The notes: generated by a model from the letters alone, not told the origin. DNA of 64,000 bases from an uncultured Bacteroidales bacterium (GCA_945787885.1 CALZJF010000009.1:1-64000), one strand, 5' to 3'; numbered from the stretch's first letter, positions 9,106-18,589 are shown. Translations and numbers: made by a program.

Positions 9106-9195
9106 TCGGAAACCACAGGCTTGATGGAATCTCCGGAAAATCTGAAAAATCCGGAAACCGTGGGCTTGATGGAATCTCCGGAAAATCTGAAAATA
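9106..9195 (+). repeat. 45-bp direct repeat, two copies
   Basis: Two near-identical 45-bp units (from about 9106 and 9151), each holding CTTGATGGAATCTCCGGAAA. They lie just upstream of the barrel-protein start. The frame stays open through them, but the encoded peptide precedes a good signal peptide, so I treat them as leader sequence. Confidence 0.8.
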
Positions 9196-9213
9196 CTGCA
9201 TCTCCCATACATT

Positions 9214-10017
9214 ATGACAAAAAAACTTTTTTTCGCACTGTCGCTCTGCTGCGCCCTTCCATCATCGGCGCAGAGCGTCTTCGTAAAGGCTGCCGGCGGA
9301 CTGGGCAGCCAGTGGGGAGCATCGGGCTGCGTGGGAATGGCAAAAATTGCCATCGGCTATGAGGCTGAGCTCAGTCAGACCCTTGCCATCGCTCCCAGCA
9401 TTGGCTTCACCACACGCGGCTGGCAGGCTGCCGACGTGCAGACCCCTGACTTGCTCTTCGACGATGAGGGAAATAGGCTCGATGCCGATGGAAACATAAC
9501 GACGAATCCTGCCGAACAGGCACAACGCTATGCCACGGATGCTGAGGGAAACCCCATCGCGCCCCTCTACAGCATGATGCACCGCACCTACACCACCAAC
9601 TATCTGCAACTCGACATTCCGCTGAACTGCTATTTCAGACTGGGCGAGCGACGCTACATCGTGGCGACGGCGGGCGTCTGGGGCGCGGTAGGAGTGGCGG
9701 GACGGCGGAAGACGGAAGGCGATGGCACCGCCGCCGGAGGCCGTAAGGTGAGCTATACCGACAAGGTGTTCGACCTCGACGGAGTACACCGCTTCGACGT
9801 CGGACTGAAGGCGGGAGTGGGCTATCAGTTCCCCTCCAGCCTGACACTGAGCGTAGAGGGGGAATTTGGTCTCCTGCCCACCAATCGCCAAGGCGTTTGC
9901 CCGGAGGGGATGAAGCCTGAAACGTTCCTGGCAAGCGACCCCTTTGCCGGGAAGAGCAGCCGCAGCTTTGCCGTGGGCATCACTTTGAGCTATCGTCTGA
10001 ATAAGCGGGCACAATAA
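9214..10017 (+). CDS. Outer-membrane beta-barrel protein (PorT-like)
   Basis: A 267-residue outer-membrane protein. I set the start at 9214, where MTKKLFFALSLCCALPSSAQ is a clean signal peptide; the frame is open for 40 codons upstream only through the 45-bp repeat. The mature part shows alternating amphipathic strands typical of the outer-membrane beta-barrel domain common in Bacteroidales (NYLQLDIPLNCYF, FDVGLKAGVGYQF, SFAVGITLSYRL near the end). A loop of about 50 residues after strand three is rich in Asp, Glu and Asn (LLFDDEGNRLDADGNITTNP). Its ligand is unknown. The gene lies exactly between two inverted F1 elements: the second starts one base after the stop codon. Confidence 0.75.
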   Translation: MTKKLFFALSLCCALPSSAQSVFVKAAGGLGSQWGASGCVGMAKIAIGYEAELSQTLAIAPSIGFTTRGWQAADVQTPDLLFDDEGNRLDADGNITTNPAEQAQRYATDAEGNPIAPLYSMMHRTYTTNYLQLDIPLNCYFRLGERRYIVATAGVWGAVGVAGRRKTEGDGTAAGGRKVSYTDKVFDLDGVHRFDVGLKAGVGYQFPSSLTLSVEGEFGLLPTNRQGVCPEGMKPETFLASDPFAGKSSRSFAVGITLSYRLNKRAQ

Positions 10018-10018
10018 A

Positions 10019-10119
10019 GGTAGGTTCTATCAATTAGCTTGCGATGTATTTGCGAGAGAAGACATCCAAGTAAAACAGAAACACTGCCTTACATGGAAAA
10101 CTATTTGATAGAACCTACC
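10019..10119 (+). mobile_element. F1 MITE-like element, 101 bp (F1c)
   Basis: It runs from GGTAGGTTCTATCAATTAG to TTTGATAGAACCTACC, with TAAA directly on both sides (10015-10018 and 10120-10123). The left duplication includes the TAA stop codon of the barrel gene. Opposite orientation to F1b. Confidence 0.85.
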
Positions 10120-10219
10120 TAAAAGGCTTCAGCGAACGACCGTTAATGCGATGATTAAAAGGTGCAGCCGTCAAAATCTAACACTTAAGTGTTAAATTAA
10201 GGGCTTTGTAATCAAAAAG

Positions 10220-10251
10220 TTTGTGAAGCGAGGCTGAAAAACTTACTTTTG
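10220..10251 (+). promoter_or_regulatory. Bacteroidota-type promoter for the 10.3-kb secreted protein
   Basis: TTTG (10220-10223), exactly 20 bp, then TACTTTTG (10244-10251). This matches the -33/-7 consensus fully. The start codon follows 44 bases later. Confidence 0.65.
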
Positions 10252-10295
10252 TTGGCATAAACCTATTTTATACTCTAATACATAACTATCAGAAA

Positions 10296-11885
10296 ATGTC
10301 TTTTTTACGCAAAATGATGGTCGTGGCAGCCATGATAGTCTGCCAATTGACCTTTGCACAGAACACTCCCCTGCGGCGTGATCTGACGAATGCTCCCCGT
10401 TTCAATGGTACGACTGCTGCGGCCAAGGCGGCTGAGCTGAACGACGGTGAGTGGGTGAGCATGGGTATGGGACGTTGGCGCGACGATTTCGTCACGCGTG
10501 TCTTCAACGTGGAATGCTTGGAGATGGAAGTCGAGGTGCGCAAGAACGATGCTTACCCCGGTGTCTATCGAGTCATGGCGCCCTACAAGGACTATCCTTT
10601 CACCTCCCATCAGGAGATTGACCCGGAATCGTATGTGGAAGTACATGCCGAAGACCCTGACCACGTGTATTTCTGCAAGTACAACACGGGGCTTGACATC
10701 GACGGTCAGGGCGCGCTCCTCATCAATTCCATCGCGGGCTACATCGTAGAGCACGAAAGCTTTGAAAAGGCTGTGGCTGAGGGTGCGTGCGGCGTGCTGA
10801 TGGACGGCGTGCTGCTCTTCGCGCAAAATACACTCCTCGTTCGTACTGAATATAGCGAGGACGACCAGTGGATGTATGCCAACATGAACTTCGGCGGCTA
10901 TAAGACGGGCTTCCGCCTCGTGCTCCCCGATGCTCCTGACCTTGAGCTTGCCATCGATGTGCAGGGCGCGAACGAGGCGAAGGATGTGCTCAACGTCCGC
11001 TTCGAAGTCGGAAAAGACTGCGAGAAGGTGCGAGTGGCAATGATGCCGGGCAAGGCTTCTAACGACGACTTGCAGAAAATTCTCAATGGCAGCGTGGCTT
11101 ATCAGGACATCACGAAGACGCAGGACGTGGCGTTCGACTATCCTGCCGACGGCGTATATACCTTCTATGCCATTCCCTATCTCAACGGTGTGAACCGCCG
11201 CGTCACCTATCTGACGAAGGAGCTGAACTATCAGAACCTGGGATGGCGGAAGTTGGGCTTCGCCACTTACACCGAGGCTTTCCTGGCTGATATGGAGGGA
11301 CAGCTCATTCAGGGCATCGAGCCCGTCACGTACAGCGTGGAGATTGAGGAGAGCACGGAGACGCCGGGCTACTTCCGCCTGATTGATCCCTATGGTGACA
11401 ACTATCCCTATTCTACAAAGAACGACTACGACAACACGCGCCATTACTACATGGAGATTGATGCGTCTGACCCTGAATGCGTCATGATTAAGGAAATGAG
11501 CGATGGCTGCGGCTATAACTTCGGCGTCGGAAAGATGGTGATGTGGTCGAGGGCTGACCGTGAGCTGAACACGCGCGGAAAGTCAAAGGAAGAAGTGAAG
11601 GAAATGGGCTATTTTGGCAAGTGCGAGAATGGCGTCATCACCTTCCCCGATGAGATGCTCCTCATTTCCTTCCCCGATTTCTATCCCTTCCCCTATTATG
11701 CCAATGTGTCAGGTAAGTTCCGCCTCGTGCTCCCTGAGGGGGCTGGCGTAGGGCGCATTGAAGCCACGCAGACCGAGGGCGAGGAAATCTTCGACCTCAA
11801 CGGCCGCCGCGTGCAGCGCAGTGCCATGACGCCGGGTATGTATATCCTCCGCCAGAATGGTAAGACCACGAAGGTGCTTTATTAA
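10296..11885 (+). CDS. Secreted protein with internally duplicated module and T9SS sorting tail
   Basis: A 529-residue exported protein of unknown function. The signal peptide is residues 1-22 (MMVVAAMIVCQLTFAQ). The mature part contains two copies of one module: PGVYRVMAPYKDYPF (about residue 87) then IDPESYVEVHAEDPDHVYF, and PGYFRLIDPYGDNYPY (about 363) then YYMEIDASDPECVMI. Each copy ends near FRLVLP. The last 35 residues (EEIFDLNGRRVQ, TPGMYILRQNGKT) resemble a T9SS type A sorting domain, so the protein should reach the cell surface. It has its own consensus promoter, and neighbouring genes encode proteins of the same secretion class. No catalytic motif was recognised; a role in surface binding is a guess. 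Confidence 0.75.
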   Translation: MSFLRKMMVVAAMIVCQLTFAQNTPLRRDLTNAPRFNGTTAAAKAAELNDGEWVSMGMGRWRDDFVTRVFNVECLEMEVEVRKNDAYPGVYRVMAPYKDYPFTSHQEIDPESYVEVHAEDPDHVYFCKYNTGLDIDGQGALLINSIAGYIVEHESFEKAVAEGACGVLMDGVLLFAQNTLLVRTEYSEDDQWMYANMNFGGYKTGFRLVLPDAPDLELAIDVQGANEAKDVLNVRFEVGKDCEKVRVAMMPGKASNDDLQKILNGSVAYQDITKTQDVAFDYPADGVYTFYAIPYLNGVNRRVTYLTKELNYQNLGWRKLGFATYTEAFLADMEGQLIQGIEPVTYSVEIEESTETPGYFRLIDPYGDNYPYSTKNDYDNTRHYYMEIDASDPECVMIKEMSDGCGYNFGVGKMVMWSRADRELNTRGKSKEEVKEMGYFGKCENGVITFPDEMLLISFPDFYPFPYYANVSGKFRLVLPEGAGVGRIEATQTEGEEIFDLNGRRVQRSAMTPGMYILRQNGKTTKVLY

Positions 11886-11907
11886 AGCATCGGAACGGCG
11901 GACCACT

Positions 11908-11935
11908 CATATATATATAATACGCACGCGCGCGT
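11908..11935. repeat. Alternating purine-pyrimidine tract (TA)n-(CG)n
   Basis: CATATATATATAATACGC continues into ACGCGCGCGTA, an almost uninterrupted purine-pyrimidine alternation of 28 bp in the leader of the next gene. A mirror-like tract occurs at 40782-40820. Confidence 0.7.
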
Positions 11936-11977
11936 AGGAACTTGCATATCATTTTCACCACAAATAACTTATAAAGT

Positions 11978-14900
11978 ATGAAGAACCTTTCTACACTTCT
12001 TCTTGGCCTTGCTTTTGCTACTACGGCAACGGCACAGTCCGGCTTCCGGGTGAAGACTTTCCCCTCCGTGATGCAGCGGGCTGAGGTGAAAGCACCTTCG
12101 CAGGCACAAAAGGCTCCTCTCAACGAGGATAAGCAGCTTGGAAAATTGGCCTACGCCTCTACGCAGGACGACTATTTCAGTGAGCCGGGCATCATCAAGT
12201 TCTATACCGGCAACACCTATGAGTCTGAGAAAATCAGCATCATCTACGAGGGCAATGACGACATCATCAGATCGCGCGTCACGCTCCTCGGTGCCGCATG
12301 GTACGAGAATGAGGAGGGCGAGGGAGCCTACTATGGCTACAGCGTCATCAACTACGACATGGGAATCACCTATCCCCAGCACTTCATGAAAATCGACCTC
12401 GAAACGGGCGAGAAGACCAATATCGCCGACCTCACCGACGTCAAGGGCGGATGGCAGATAGTGGACGACATGAAGCAAAACCCTGTCGATCATAAGCTCT
12501 ATGCCGTTCGTCAGGCTACCGATGGCTTCTACTCTGAGTTCGGAACCGTAGATCCAGCCAACGGCGATTTCACCATTCTTGCACAAATGGACAACTGGTA
12601 TCCCTCCATTGCCTATGATGCTGAGGGTGTGCTCTATGGCGCGCGCCCCATCATGAAGTCTTTGGGCAAGGACGAAGAAGGATATGAGACCTATGAAATC
12701 GTGGGAAGTATGCTGGTTACCCTTGAGTATAAGGATGGACGCATTGACGAGGTGGACAAGCTCCGCCTTACTCAGAACGATCAGGCATATAAGATGTACT
12801 ACACCAACACCATCGCTTTTGATCAGGAGACAGGCGAACTCTACGCTGCGCTCATGGATGTCAATTCATGGAACCAGACGCTGTACACCATCAACAGGCA
12901 GACTGGCGAGCTCGACTCTAAGGGCTACTGCTACAGCAGTATGCGCGGACTCTACCTCCCTAATTATAAGACTGAAAGCCGCGAGGTGGCTGCAAAAGTG
13001 AGCAACGTCTCCTCCACGTTTGGCGACAAAGGCCAGAGCATCACGCTGAAATGGACCAACCCCACCAAGCAGCTCAATGGCAACGACCTTACCGAGCTGG
13101 CTGAAGTGCGCATTTTCCTCTCTTCGCCCGATGCACTTCCCTACGCCGTCATTCCCGCAGAGGGCAAGATGGGTGAGGAAATGACCTGGACCGACGAAGA
13201 TCCGGGCGAGGGCGTACGTACCTACTTCATCGTTCCCTGCCGCAAGGAAGGCGAGAAGGGTTATCCCGAGAGCTGGAACGCATGGGCTGGTGCCGACGTG
13301 CCTGCCGCACCGCAGAATGTGACTGCAACGAGCAAGGGCACAAGCATTCTTCTTGAATGGACGGCCCCCACCGCGGGCTCGCACGAGGGATGGCTCAATG
13401 CAGAAGACATCACTTACAAGGTGCTCCGTTATCCCGAAGAGAAGCTCGTGGCTTCCGGGCTGAAGGTTTGCCAGTATGAAGATACGGAACTTCCCTCCAT
13501 CAGCAACTACTACTATAAGGTGACGGCTTGTACTTCCGTGGGCGAAGGCGATAGCAGCCAGTCGTGGGCTGTAACGGCAGGCCCTGCGCTCGACCTCCCC
13601 TATGCTGTCAGCATCGACTCCTATGAGAAGGCCGGAGCTTGGTCTGTTATCGACAACAACGGCGATGGCACTTACTTCAGCTTCAGCGATTATGAGCCCA
13701 AGGGTCTGAGATTCTATACCAACAGCCCGGGCGAATCCGACGATTATGCTGTCTCCCCCGCCGTTAAGCTGGAGAAGGGCAAGAAGTATCGCGTAGATAT
13801 GACCATCAACATCAATTATCCCTACGACGAGGAAGACCGTCCTGACCACCTCCACGATTTCGACTTCGTAGCAGGCATGGGCAATACTGCCGAGGCTCTC
13901 ACCCATGTGTTCTTCAGCGAGCGCGCTTTCAAGAATCTCTACTACGGCAACATCGCTTCGAATAACTTTGTCAGCTATTTCACTGCCACCGAGACCGGCG
14001 AATGGAACGTTGCTCTCCACTGGCTCACGAAGAACGTCTTTGACTGGATAACGCTCGAGAAGTTTGCTATATCCGAGGTCTTCGATAATGACCTCGCCAT
14101 CACGAAATACGAAGTTCCTGCCTATGCCACGCAGGGCACTCCCGGCGATTTCTACGTAGAAGTTACCAACGTCGGCAGCAAGCGCAGCGGTGCCTACACC
14201 GTGCAGGTGTTCCGCGAAGAGGGCGAAGAGGCTGTCCTGATGGGTGAGGCTAACGTCGCCGACGAGATGAACTTCGGTACTACCCATCGCATTTATGTCC
14301 CTGCCGTCAGCACCGTCACGGGCGTGGTCAATACTTTCGCTCGTCTCGTTTACGATGCCGACCAGAATCTGCGCAACAATGAGTCGGAGACGATGGCGGT
14401 AACCGTCGATGCTGAGGGAACCGTGCCTTTCAACGGCCTCTTCCACAATGGCATGGAGAATACCATCGATACGCGCGTGCCCATCTCTTCGTATGATATC
14501 TATAGCACCTTCCAGGTCATCTACTATCCCACTGACCTCAATACGGAAGTCAAGAGCAACAAACTGACCCTGAGCCGCCTCGGTCTCTCCTACGATTCCA
14601 ACGAAGGCGGTACCTTCAGCGACTATAAGGTCAAGGTTTATCTCAATTCCACCGATAAGAAGACCTACACCTGCACTGACTGGGATACCAGAACCGATGT
14701 CAGCGAGTGGGTTAGCTTCGGCGATTGCTACTTCGACGGGCTTGTCAGCACCGCCGAGGGTGCAGGCAATGTCCTCTCCTTCGACCTTGACAAAACCTTC
14801 GAGTACGACATGAGCAAGAACCTCGTCGTGACGATTGTGAAGGAAGAAGGCCAGTCTGACAATCAGTACCCTGTGCTCTTCAACCACTTCTTTGCAGATG

Positions 14901-15268
14901 CCGATGGCAGCTATGGTTCTGTCGTCCGTTCGCTCTTCTATGGTGGCAAGAGTCAGTTTAACTTCGACACCAACAAGGTCTTCGGCAAGCATTTCCTCCC
15001 CATCCTCAGCGTGGCAGCTGCCGAGTTTGCCGATGGCATCAACGAAGTTTCCTTCGGCTCTTCAGCCCTGAACTATGATGCACAGTCTGGCATGCTCCGT
15101 GGCATGGGCAATGGCAGCGTAAGCATCTACAATGTCAGCGGCCAGCTTGTCAGCCAGAGCCGCATGGCCGACGGTCAGATGCCCCTCCAGCTCCAGAGCG
15201 GACTTTACATCGTGAAGTTCAACGGTGCAAACGGTGAGGCTTCTACCCTCAAACTTCAGGTGAAGTAA
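11978..15268 (+). CDS. Large secreted protein with fibronectin III domain and T9SS sorting tail
   Basis: A 1096-residue exported protein. The signal peptide is residues 1-20 (LSTLLLGLAFATTATAQ). Residues 50-330 carry repeated motifs such as GDFTILAQMDNWYPSIAYD and GELYAALMDVNSW, which suggest a beta-propeller-like fold. A fibronectin type III domain follows (about 445-545, PAAPQNVTATSKGTSILLEW). Then comes a jelly-roll region resembling cleaved-adhesin/choice-of-anchor domains (about 545-690) and a CARDB-like segment (about 700-810). The C-terminus (VSIYNVSGQLV, LQSGLYIVKF, LKLQVK) is a T9SS type A sorting domain. The architecture is that of a surface adhesin or a non-catalytic partner of surface enzymes. 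It appears paired with the next gene, from which a terminator-like hairpin separates it. Confidence 0.78.
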   Translation: MKNLSTLLLGLAFATTATAQSGFRVKTFPSVMQRAEVKAPSQAQKAPLNEDKQLGKLAYASTQDDYFSEPGIIKFYTGNTYESEKISIIYEGNDDIIRSRVTLLGAAWYENEEGEGAYYGYSVINYDMGITYPQHFMKIDLETGEKTNIADLTDVKGGWQIVDDMKQNPVDHKLYAVRQATDGFYSEFGTVDPANGDFTILAQMDNWYPSIAYDAEGVLYGARPIMKSLGKDEEGYETYEIVGSMLVTLEYKDGRIDEVDKLRLTQNDQAYKMYYTNTIAFDQETGELYAALMDVNSWNQTLYTINRQTGELDSKGYCYSSMRGLYLPNYKTESREVAAKVSNVSSTFGDKGQSITLKWTNPTKQLNGNDLTELAEVRIFLSSPDALPYAVIPAEGKMGEEMTWTDEDPGEGVRTYFIVPCRKEGEKGYPESWNAWAGADVPAAPQNVTATSKGTSILLEWTAPTAGSHEGWLNAEDITYKVLRYPEEKLVASGLKVCQYEDTELPSISNYYYKVTACTSVGEGDSSQSWAVTAGPALDLPYAVSIDSYEKAGAWSVIDNNGDGTYFSFSDYEPKGLRFYTNSPGESDDYAVSPAVKLEKGKKYRVDMTININYPYDEEDRPDHLHDFDFVAGMGNTAEALTHVFFSERAFKNLYYGNIASNNFVSYFTATETGEWNVALHWLTKNVFDWITLEKFAISEVFDNDLAITKYEVPAYATQGTPGDFYVEVTNVGSKRSGAYTVQVFREEGEEAVLMGEANVADEMNFGTTHRIYVPAVSTVTGVVNTFARLVYDADQNLRNNESETMAVTVDAEGTVPFNGLFHNGMENTIDTRVPISSYDIYSTFQVIYYPTDLNTEVKSNKLTLSRLGLSYDSNEGGTFSDYKVKVYLNSTDKKTYTCTDWDTRTDVSEWVSFGDCYFDGLVSTAEGAGNVLSFDLDKTFEYDMSKNLVVTIVKEEGQSDNQYPVLFNHFFADADGSYGSVVRSLFYGGKSQFNFDTNKVFGKHFLPILSVAAAEFADGINEVSFGSSALNYDAQSGMLRGMGNGSVSIYNVSGQLVSQSRMADGQMPLQLQSGLYIVKFNGANGEASTLKLQVK

Positions 15269-15290
15269 GCTAAAACAAACGATAAAGATA

Positions 15291-15331
15291 GGGGTGTTCT
15301 ATATAACTCGTCTTAGAACACCCCCTTTTTT
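15291..15331 (+). terminator. Terminator or attenuator between two T9SS protein genes
   Basis: A 10-bp stem (GGGGTGTTCT at 15291-15300 with AGAACACCCC at 15315-15324) ends in six T. The next start codon is only 18 bases on, so read-through or attenuation is possible. Confidence 0.75.
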
Positions 15332-15349
15332 CACTCCATACAAGCAACT

Positions 15350-17449
15350 ATGAACAAGACTTTCCTCTCTGTAGCCCTTGCCGTATTGTCGCTTCCTGCA
15401 TTTGGTCAGGAGGTGAAGAGTCGCAGCATAGCTCCTGCGAGCAGTGCTGCTGTCTCCCCCGTCAGTGTAGCCCGCAAGGCGGCAGCTCCCAAGCTCGTCA
15501 GTGCCAAGAAGGCCCTTTCTTCTGAGACGTCCGCCTCTTGGATTCTCGAATACGGCGAGCGCGTAGATGTCTTCAGCGAAGACTTCTCAAAGATGACGAC
15601 GGGCAGCATCGGCGACCCCGACATCAATACCAACATCATTCTCGACAACCCCGACTATCCCTGGACTAACGTCGATCCCGCTTATACCGATCAGCCGGGC
15701 TGGGGCGCATGGGCTGCCTATCCCGCCGACGGCACAGTCGCCATCTTCGACGAGGATGGCATCGACGAATATGCCCACATCAACACCCCGATGCTCGACC
15801 TCTCTGCCAACGATGGTGTGGCCGTGCTCGAATTCCGCGCTCGCACCCATCGCCGCAACAACTCCACCCTCATCATCGAGGCTTCCGAAACCTACCATAT
15901 GTCCCCTACTTGGAAGATTATGGAGGAGGCATATTCCGAATTTGACGTTACCCCCGAGTGGCAGACCTATCAGTTCGTCTTCCGCGGTTGCGAGAGTTCC
16001 ACGATTTTCAACATCGTCCCGCAGTCGTTCCCCTCTATCTATATCGACGACCTCAAGGTTTTCCAGGTGAAGCCCTATATCGGCATGCCGAAGTCGCTGC
16101 CCCATTCTGACTATACGGGCACGAGTTTCACCGCCAACTGGGAGCCCGTGGCGGGAGCCGACTATTATCTTGTCAATGTCAAGGCTTACAACGATGAGTT
16201 CCAGCAGTGGGACGAGTTTATTGATGAGGCAAAGGTGGAAGGCACATCATTCGTCGTGCCCGAAATCCAGAGCGGCCTGGAATATTCCTATACCGTCTAT
16301 GCCGTGAAGGATGGCCACACCTCTCTCCCCAGCGATGAAGTCTTCGTCGTTGACCTCGAATCTCCCACCATGGGAGAGACATCGCTCACCGCCGATGGCT
16401 ACCACGCCGAATGGTCAGCAGTGCCCACGGCCGATGTCTATAACTATTGGGCATTCAATGAGCGCGTGGCCACACAGGACGGCACGTTCAAGGTGACCAA
16501 CTGCAACTTCGACAATGTCGTGCTTGCCGATGGTTCGGAGCCCACTATGAACATTGGCGACGAGCCTAACGTCTTCGATGACACCTATGTCTATGGCGTC
16601 GATCAGGCAGGCTGGCACGCCACGAACTACATGCCCTTCGTCGGAGGCTTCGTGGCTGTCGATGCTTACTTCTATATCTATCAGTCCGACCAGAGCGGCA
16701 TCATCTCCCCTGCCTTGGACCTCTCGAAGAACGGCGGAAAGATTGACCTCTCCCTGAAGCTCATGGGCGAACTCATCGCATGGTGGGACGAGCAGGGAAA
16801 GAAGCACGAGAACGTCGTGCAGTGCGCCGTGGCTCTCTTCAACTACGATGAGAAGACGGGCGACTACACCCAGGCCGAACTCATCTATCCCGGCGACATC
16901 CAGCAGCAGTGGGGCACCTACACCGCCCATCTCACCAAGGGCTCGAAGCAGTCAAAGATAGGCATTTTCGCAGTCTCCATGCCCGGCTATCTCTACATCG
17001 ACGATGTCCTCATCACGCAGCAGTACAAGTCTGGCGAATCGCTCGTCGAGCCCTTCCTCTTCAAGCGTTACTACGACAACACCGCCCTCGATGTCGCCGT
17101 GCCTGAGCGAGTGAAGTATCAGCACCTCTATCATGAAGTTAGTGCCGTCAAGGCCGACAATCTCATCAATATCGGCAACATCGTCGAGAGCAAGTTCTCC
17201 GAGCGTCAGTCAGTCAAGGCCGTAGAGGCAGGCATTTCTGCTCCCAGCCTGAAGGATGCCGCCGTCGTGCTGCGTGGCAATGCCCTCTCCGTGGCAAATC
17301 CCGCAGGTGCAGCCGTTGAAGTCTTCACCGCCGATGGCCGCCGTCTGGCATCCGATTGCAGCGGTGCAGCAAGCGTCAGCGTTCCTGTCAGCGGCTCTGG
17401 AGCCTACATCGTCCGTGTTGGCGAAAAGACCTTCAAGATTGCATTCTGA
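15350..17449 (+). CDS. Secreted protein with choice-of-anchor/fibronectin III domains and T9SS tail
   Basis: A 699-residue exported protein with signal peptide residues 1-20 (FLSVALAVLSLPAFGQ). Two jelly-roll segments of the choice-of-anchor J/cleaved adhesin type are visible (about 75-240, with YIDDLKVFQV at the end, and about 370-560, ending YIDDVLITQQY). Between them is a fibronectin III-like domain (about 245-330, GTSFTANWEPVAGADYYLVN). The last 60 residues carry the T9SS-type sorting signature (VEVFTADGRRLA, GAYIVRVGEKTFKI). The domain set overlaps that of the preceding gene and the spacing is short, so the two probably work together at the surface. The ligand is unknown. Confidence 0.75.
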   Translation: MNKTFLSVALAVLSLPAFGQEVKSRSIAPASSAAVSPVSVARKAAAPKLVSAKKALSSETSASWILEYGERVDVFSEDFSKMTTGSIGDPDINTNIILDNPDYPWTNVDPAYTDQPGWGAWAAYPADGTVAIFDEDGIDEYAHINTPMLDLSANDGVAVLEFRARTHRRNNSTLIIEASETYHMSPTWKIMEEAYSEFDVTPEWQTYQFVFRGCESSTIFNIVPQSFPSIYIDDLKVFQVKPYIGMPKSLPHSDYTGTSFTANWEPVAGADYYLVNVKAYNDEFQQWDEFIDEAKVEGTSFVVPEIQSGLEYSYTVYAVKDGHTSLPSDEVFVVDLESPTMGETSLTADGYHAEWSAVPTADVYNYWAFNERVATQDGTFKVTNCNFDNVVLADGSEPTMNIGDEPNVFDDTYVYGVDQAGWHATNYMPFVGGFVAVDAYFYIYQSDQSGIISPALDLSKNGGKIDLSLKLMGELIAWWDEQGKKHENVVQCAVALFNYDEKTGDYTQAELIYPGDIQQQWGTYTAHLTKGSKQSKIGIFAVSMPGYLYIDDVLITQQYKSGESLVEPFLFKRYYDNTALDVAVPERVKYQHLYHEVSAVKADNLINIGNIVESKFSERQSVKAVEAGISAPSLKDAAVVLRGNALSVANPAGAAVEVFTADGRRLASDCSGAASVSVPVSGSGAYIVRVGEKTFKIAF

Positions 17450-17501
17450 GCCGGCAAGCTCTGAGTAGCAGGCAGCCCCTCCTCGAGCTCCGACACAAAT
17501 C

Positions 17502-17544
17502 AACCCCGGATGACCTTCCACGTCGAAGGTCGTCCGGGGTTTTT
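17502..17544. terminator. Bidirectional terminator between convergent genes
   Basis: A 16-bp stem (AACCCCGGATGACCTT at 17502-17517 pairing with 17526-17541, one wobble) with flanking T/A runs, placed between a + gene and the - strand queG. Confidence 0.8.
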
Positions 17545-17568
17545 GCGTGTTCTTTGAGTCAGTTTGCG

Positions 17569-18567
17569 CTATTCCTCCCCCTTCTCCTGCTGATAGAAGG
17601 CAGCGATGTTGCGCATGAGTCCCTCATACTTCGCCCGCTTCACCGCCGAGCCCCTGAACATCTCCCTATACGCCTCAGGGCTGAGCTGCTGCCAGAAGTC
17701 GGGCGCCGAGCCAGCGTGGGCATACGCCGCCGGCGCACAGCCGTGCGCAGCTGCCGAAGCCCCGCCGTGCGCAGGCGTCTGGCTGAGGCACTGCCGATTG
17801 TGAGGGCAAACCTCCGTGCAGCGGTCGCAGCCATAGAAGAGGGGAGTGCCGGGCGCGGCGTTCATCCATCCTGAAGTCTCGGCGGGCAGCGGTCCGCGGT
17901 GCTCGATGGTCAGATAGGAGAGGCAGCGGCGCGCATCCAGCCCCTCGTCCGTCAGCGCACGCCCCGGGCACGCCTCTATGCAGCGCCGGCACGCCCCACA
18001 TCGCTCATGCGAATGAATGTCCCTCGTCAGCGGCACATCGTAGGCATCCGCCGCCGCCGGCGTGATGATTTCGCCCAAGAAGAAGCGCGAGCCCAGACGC
18101 GGAATGATGAGCATCCCGCTGCGCCCGATGAAGCCCACGCCCGCGCGCCATGCCCAATATCGCTCATCCACGGGCGCCGTATCGACGAAACAGCGGCTTT
18201 CGCCCCACGCCTCGCCCAATATCCGTGCCCCCAGATTGCGCAGTGCCGCCTTCACCGTATCATGATAGTCCGGCACGAGGGCATACGCCGCTATTGGTGG
18301 AGCATCGACGGGCCGTGGCGGATAAGCCCACGCCACGGAGACCACCGTCTGCGCCCCCTCCACGAGCAGCCGCGGGTCGAGGCGCTTCTCCTCGTTGCGC
18401 GCCAGATAGGCCATGTCGGCAAAATATCCCCGCCGCTGTGCAGCGGCACGTTCGGCAGCCCGCTCGCCGCTGATGGGTTCTGCCGGGGCAATGCCGCAGG
18501 CTGCAAAACCGCAGGCTGTCGCCGCCTTGCGGACATCGGAGGAAGACAGTGTGGGATAGTGAGGCAT
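17569..18567 (-). CDS. queG: Epoxyqueuosine reductase
   Basis: A 332-residue iron-sulfur and cobalamin enzyme that reduces epoxyqueuosine to queuosine in tRNA, the last step of wobble-base queuosine synthesis. The N-terminal part is the QueG-type domain (AWAYPPRP, then ALRNLGARILGE and FVDTAPVDERYWAWRAGVGFIG, which includes the conserved substrate-loop region). Two ferredoxin-like 4Fe-4S clusters follow: CGACRRCIEACPGRAL (about 190-205) and CDRCTEVCPHN (about 250-260). The length is somewhat below some homologues that have an added HEAT domain; this one lacks it. It acts in the cytoplasm on tRNA. It is convergent with the secreted-protein block and has no obvious operon partner. Confidence 0.93.
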   Translation of the reverse strand: MPHYPTLSSSDVRKAATACGFAACGIAPAEPISGERAAERAAAQRRGYFADMAYLARNEEKRLDPRLLVEGAQTVVSVAWAYPPRPVDAPPIAAYALVPDYHDTVKAALRNLGARILGEAWGESRCFVDTAPVDERYWAWRAGVGFIGRSGMLIIPRLGSRFFLGEIITPAAADAYDVPLTRDIHSHERCGACRRCIEACPGRALTDEGLDARRCLSYLTIEHRGPLPAETSGWMNAAPGTPLFYGCDRCTEVCPHNRQCLSQTPAHGGASAAAHGCAPAAYAHAGSAPDFWQQLSPEAYREMFRGSAVKRAKYEGLMRNIAAFYQQEKGEE

Positions 18568-18589
18568 GGGTAAGGCTTCTTGAATAAGT

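Noticed and set aside
9094..9213. Upstream start for the barrel protein at 9.2 kb
   Set aside because: The 40 extra residues come from the 45-bp repeat and would bury the signal peptide.
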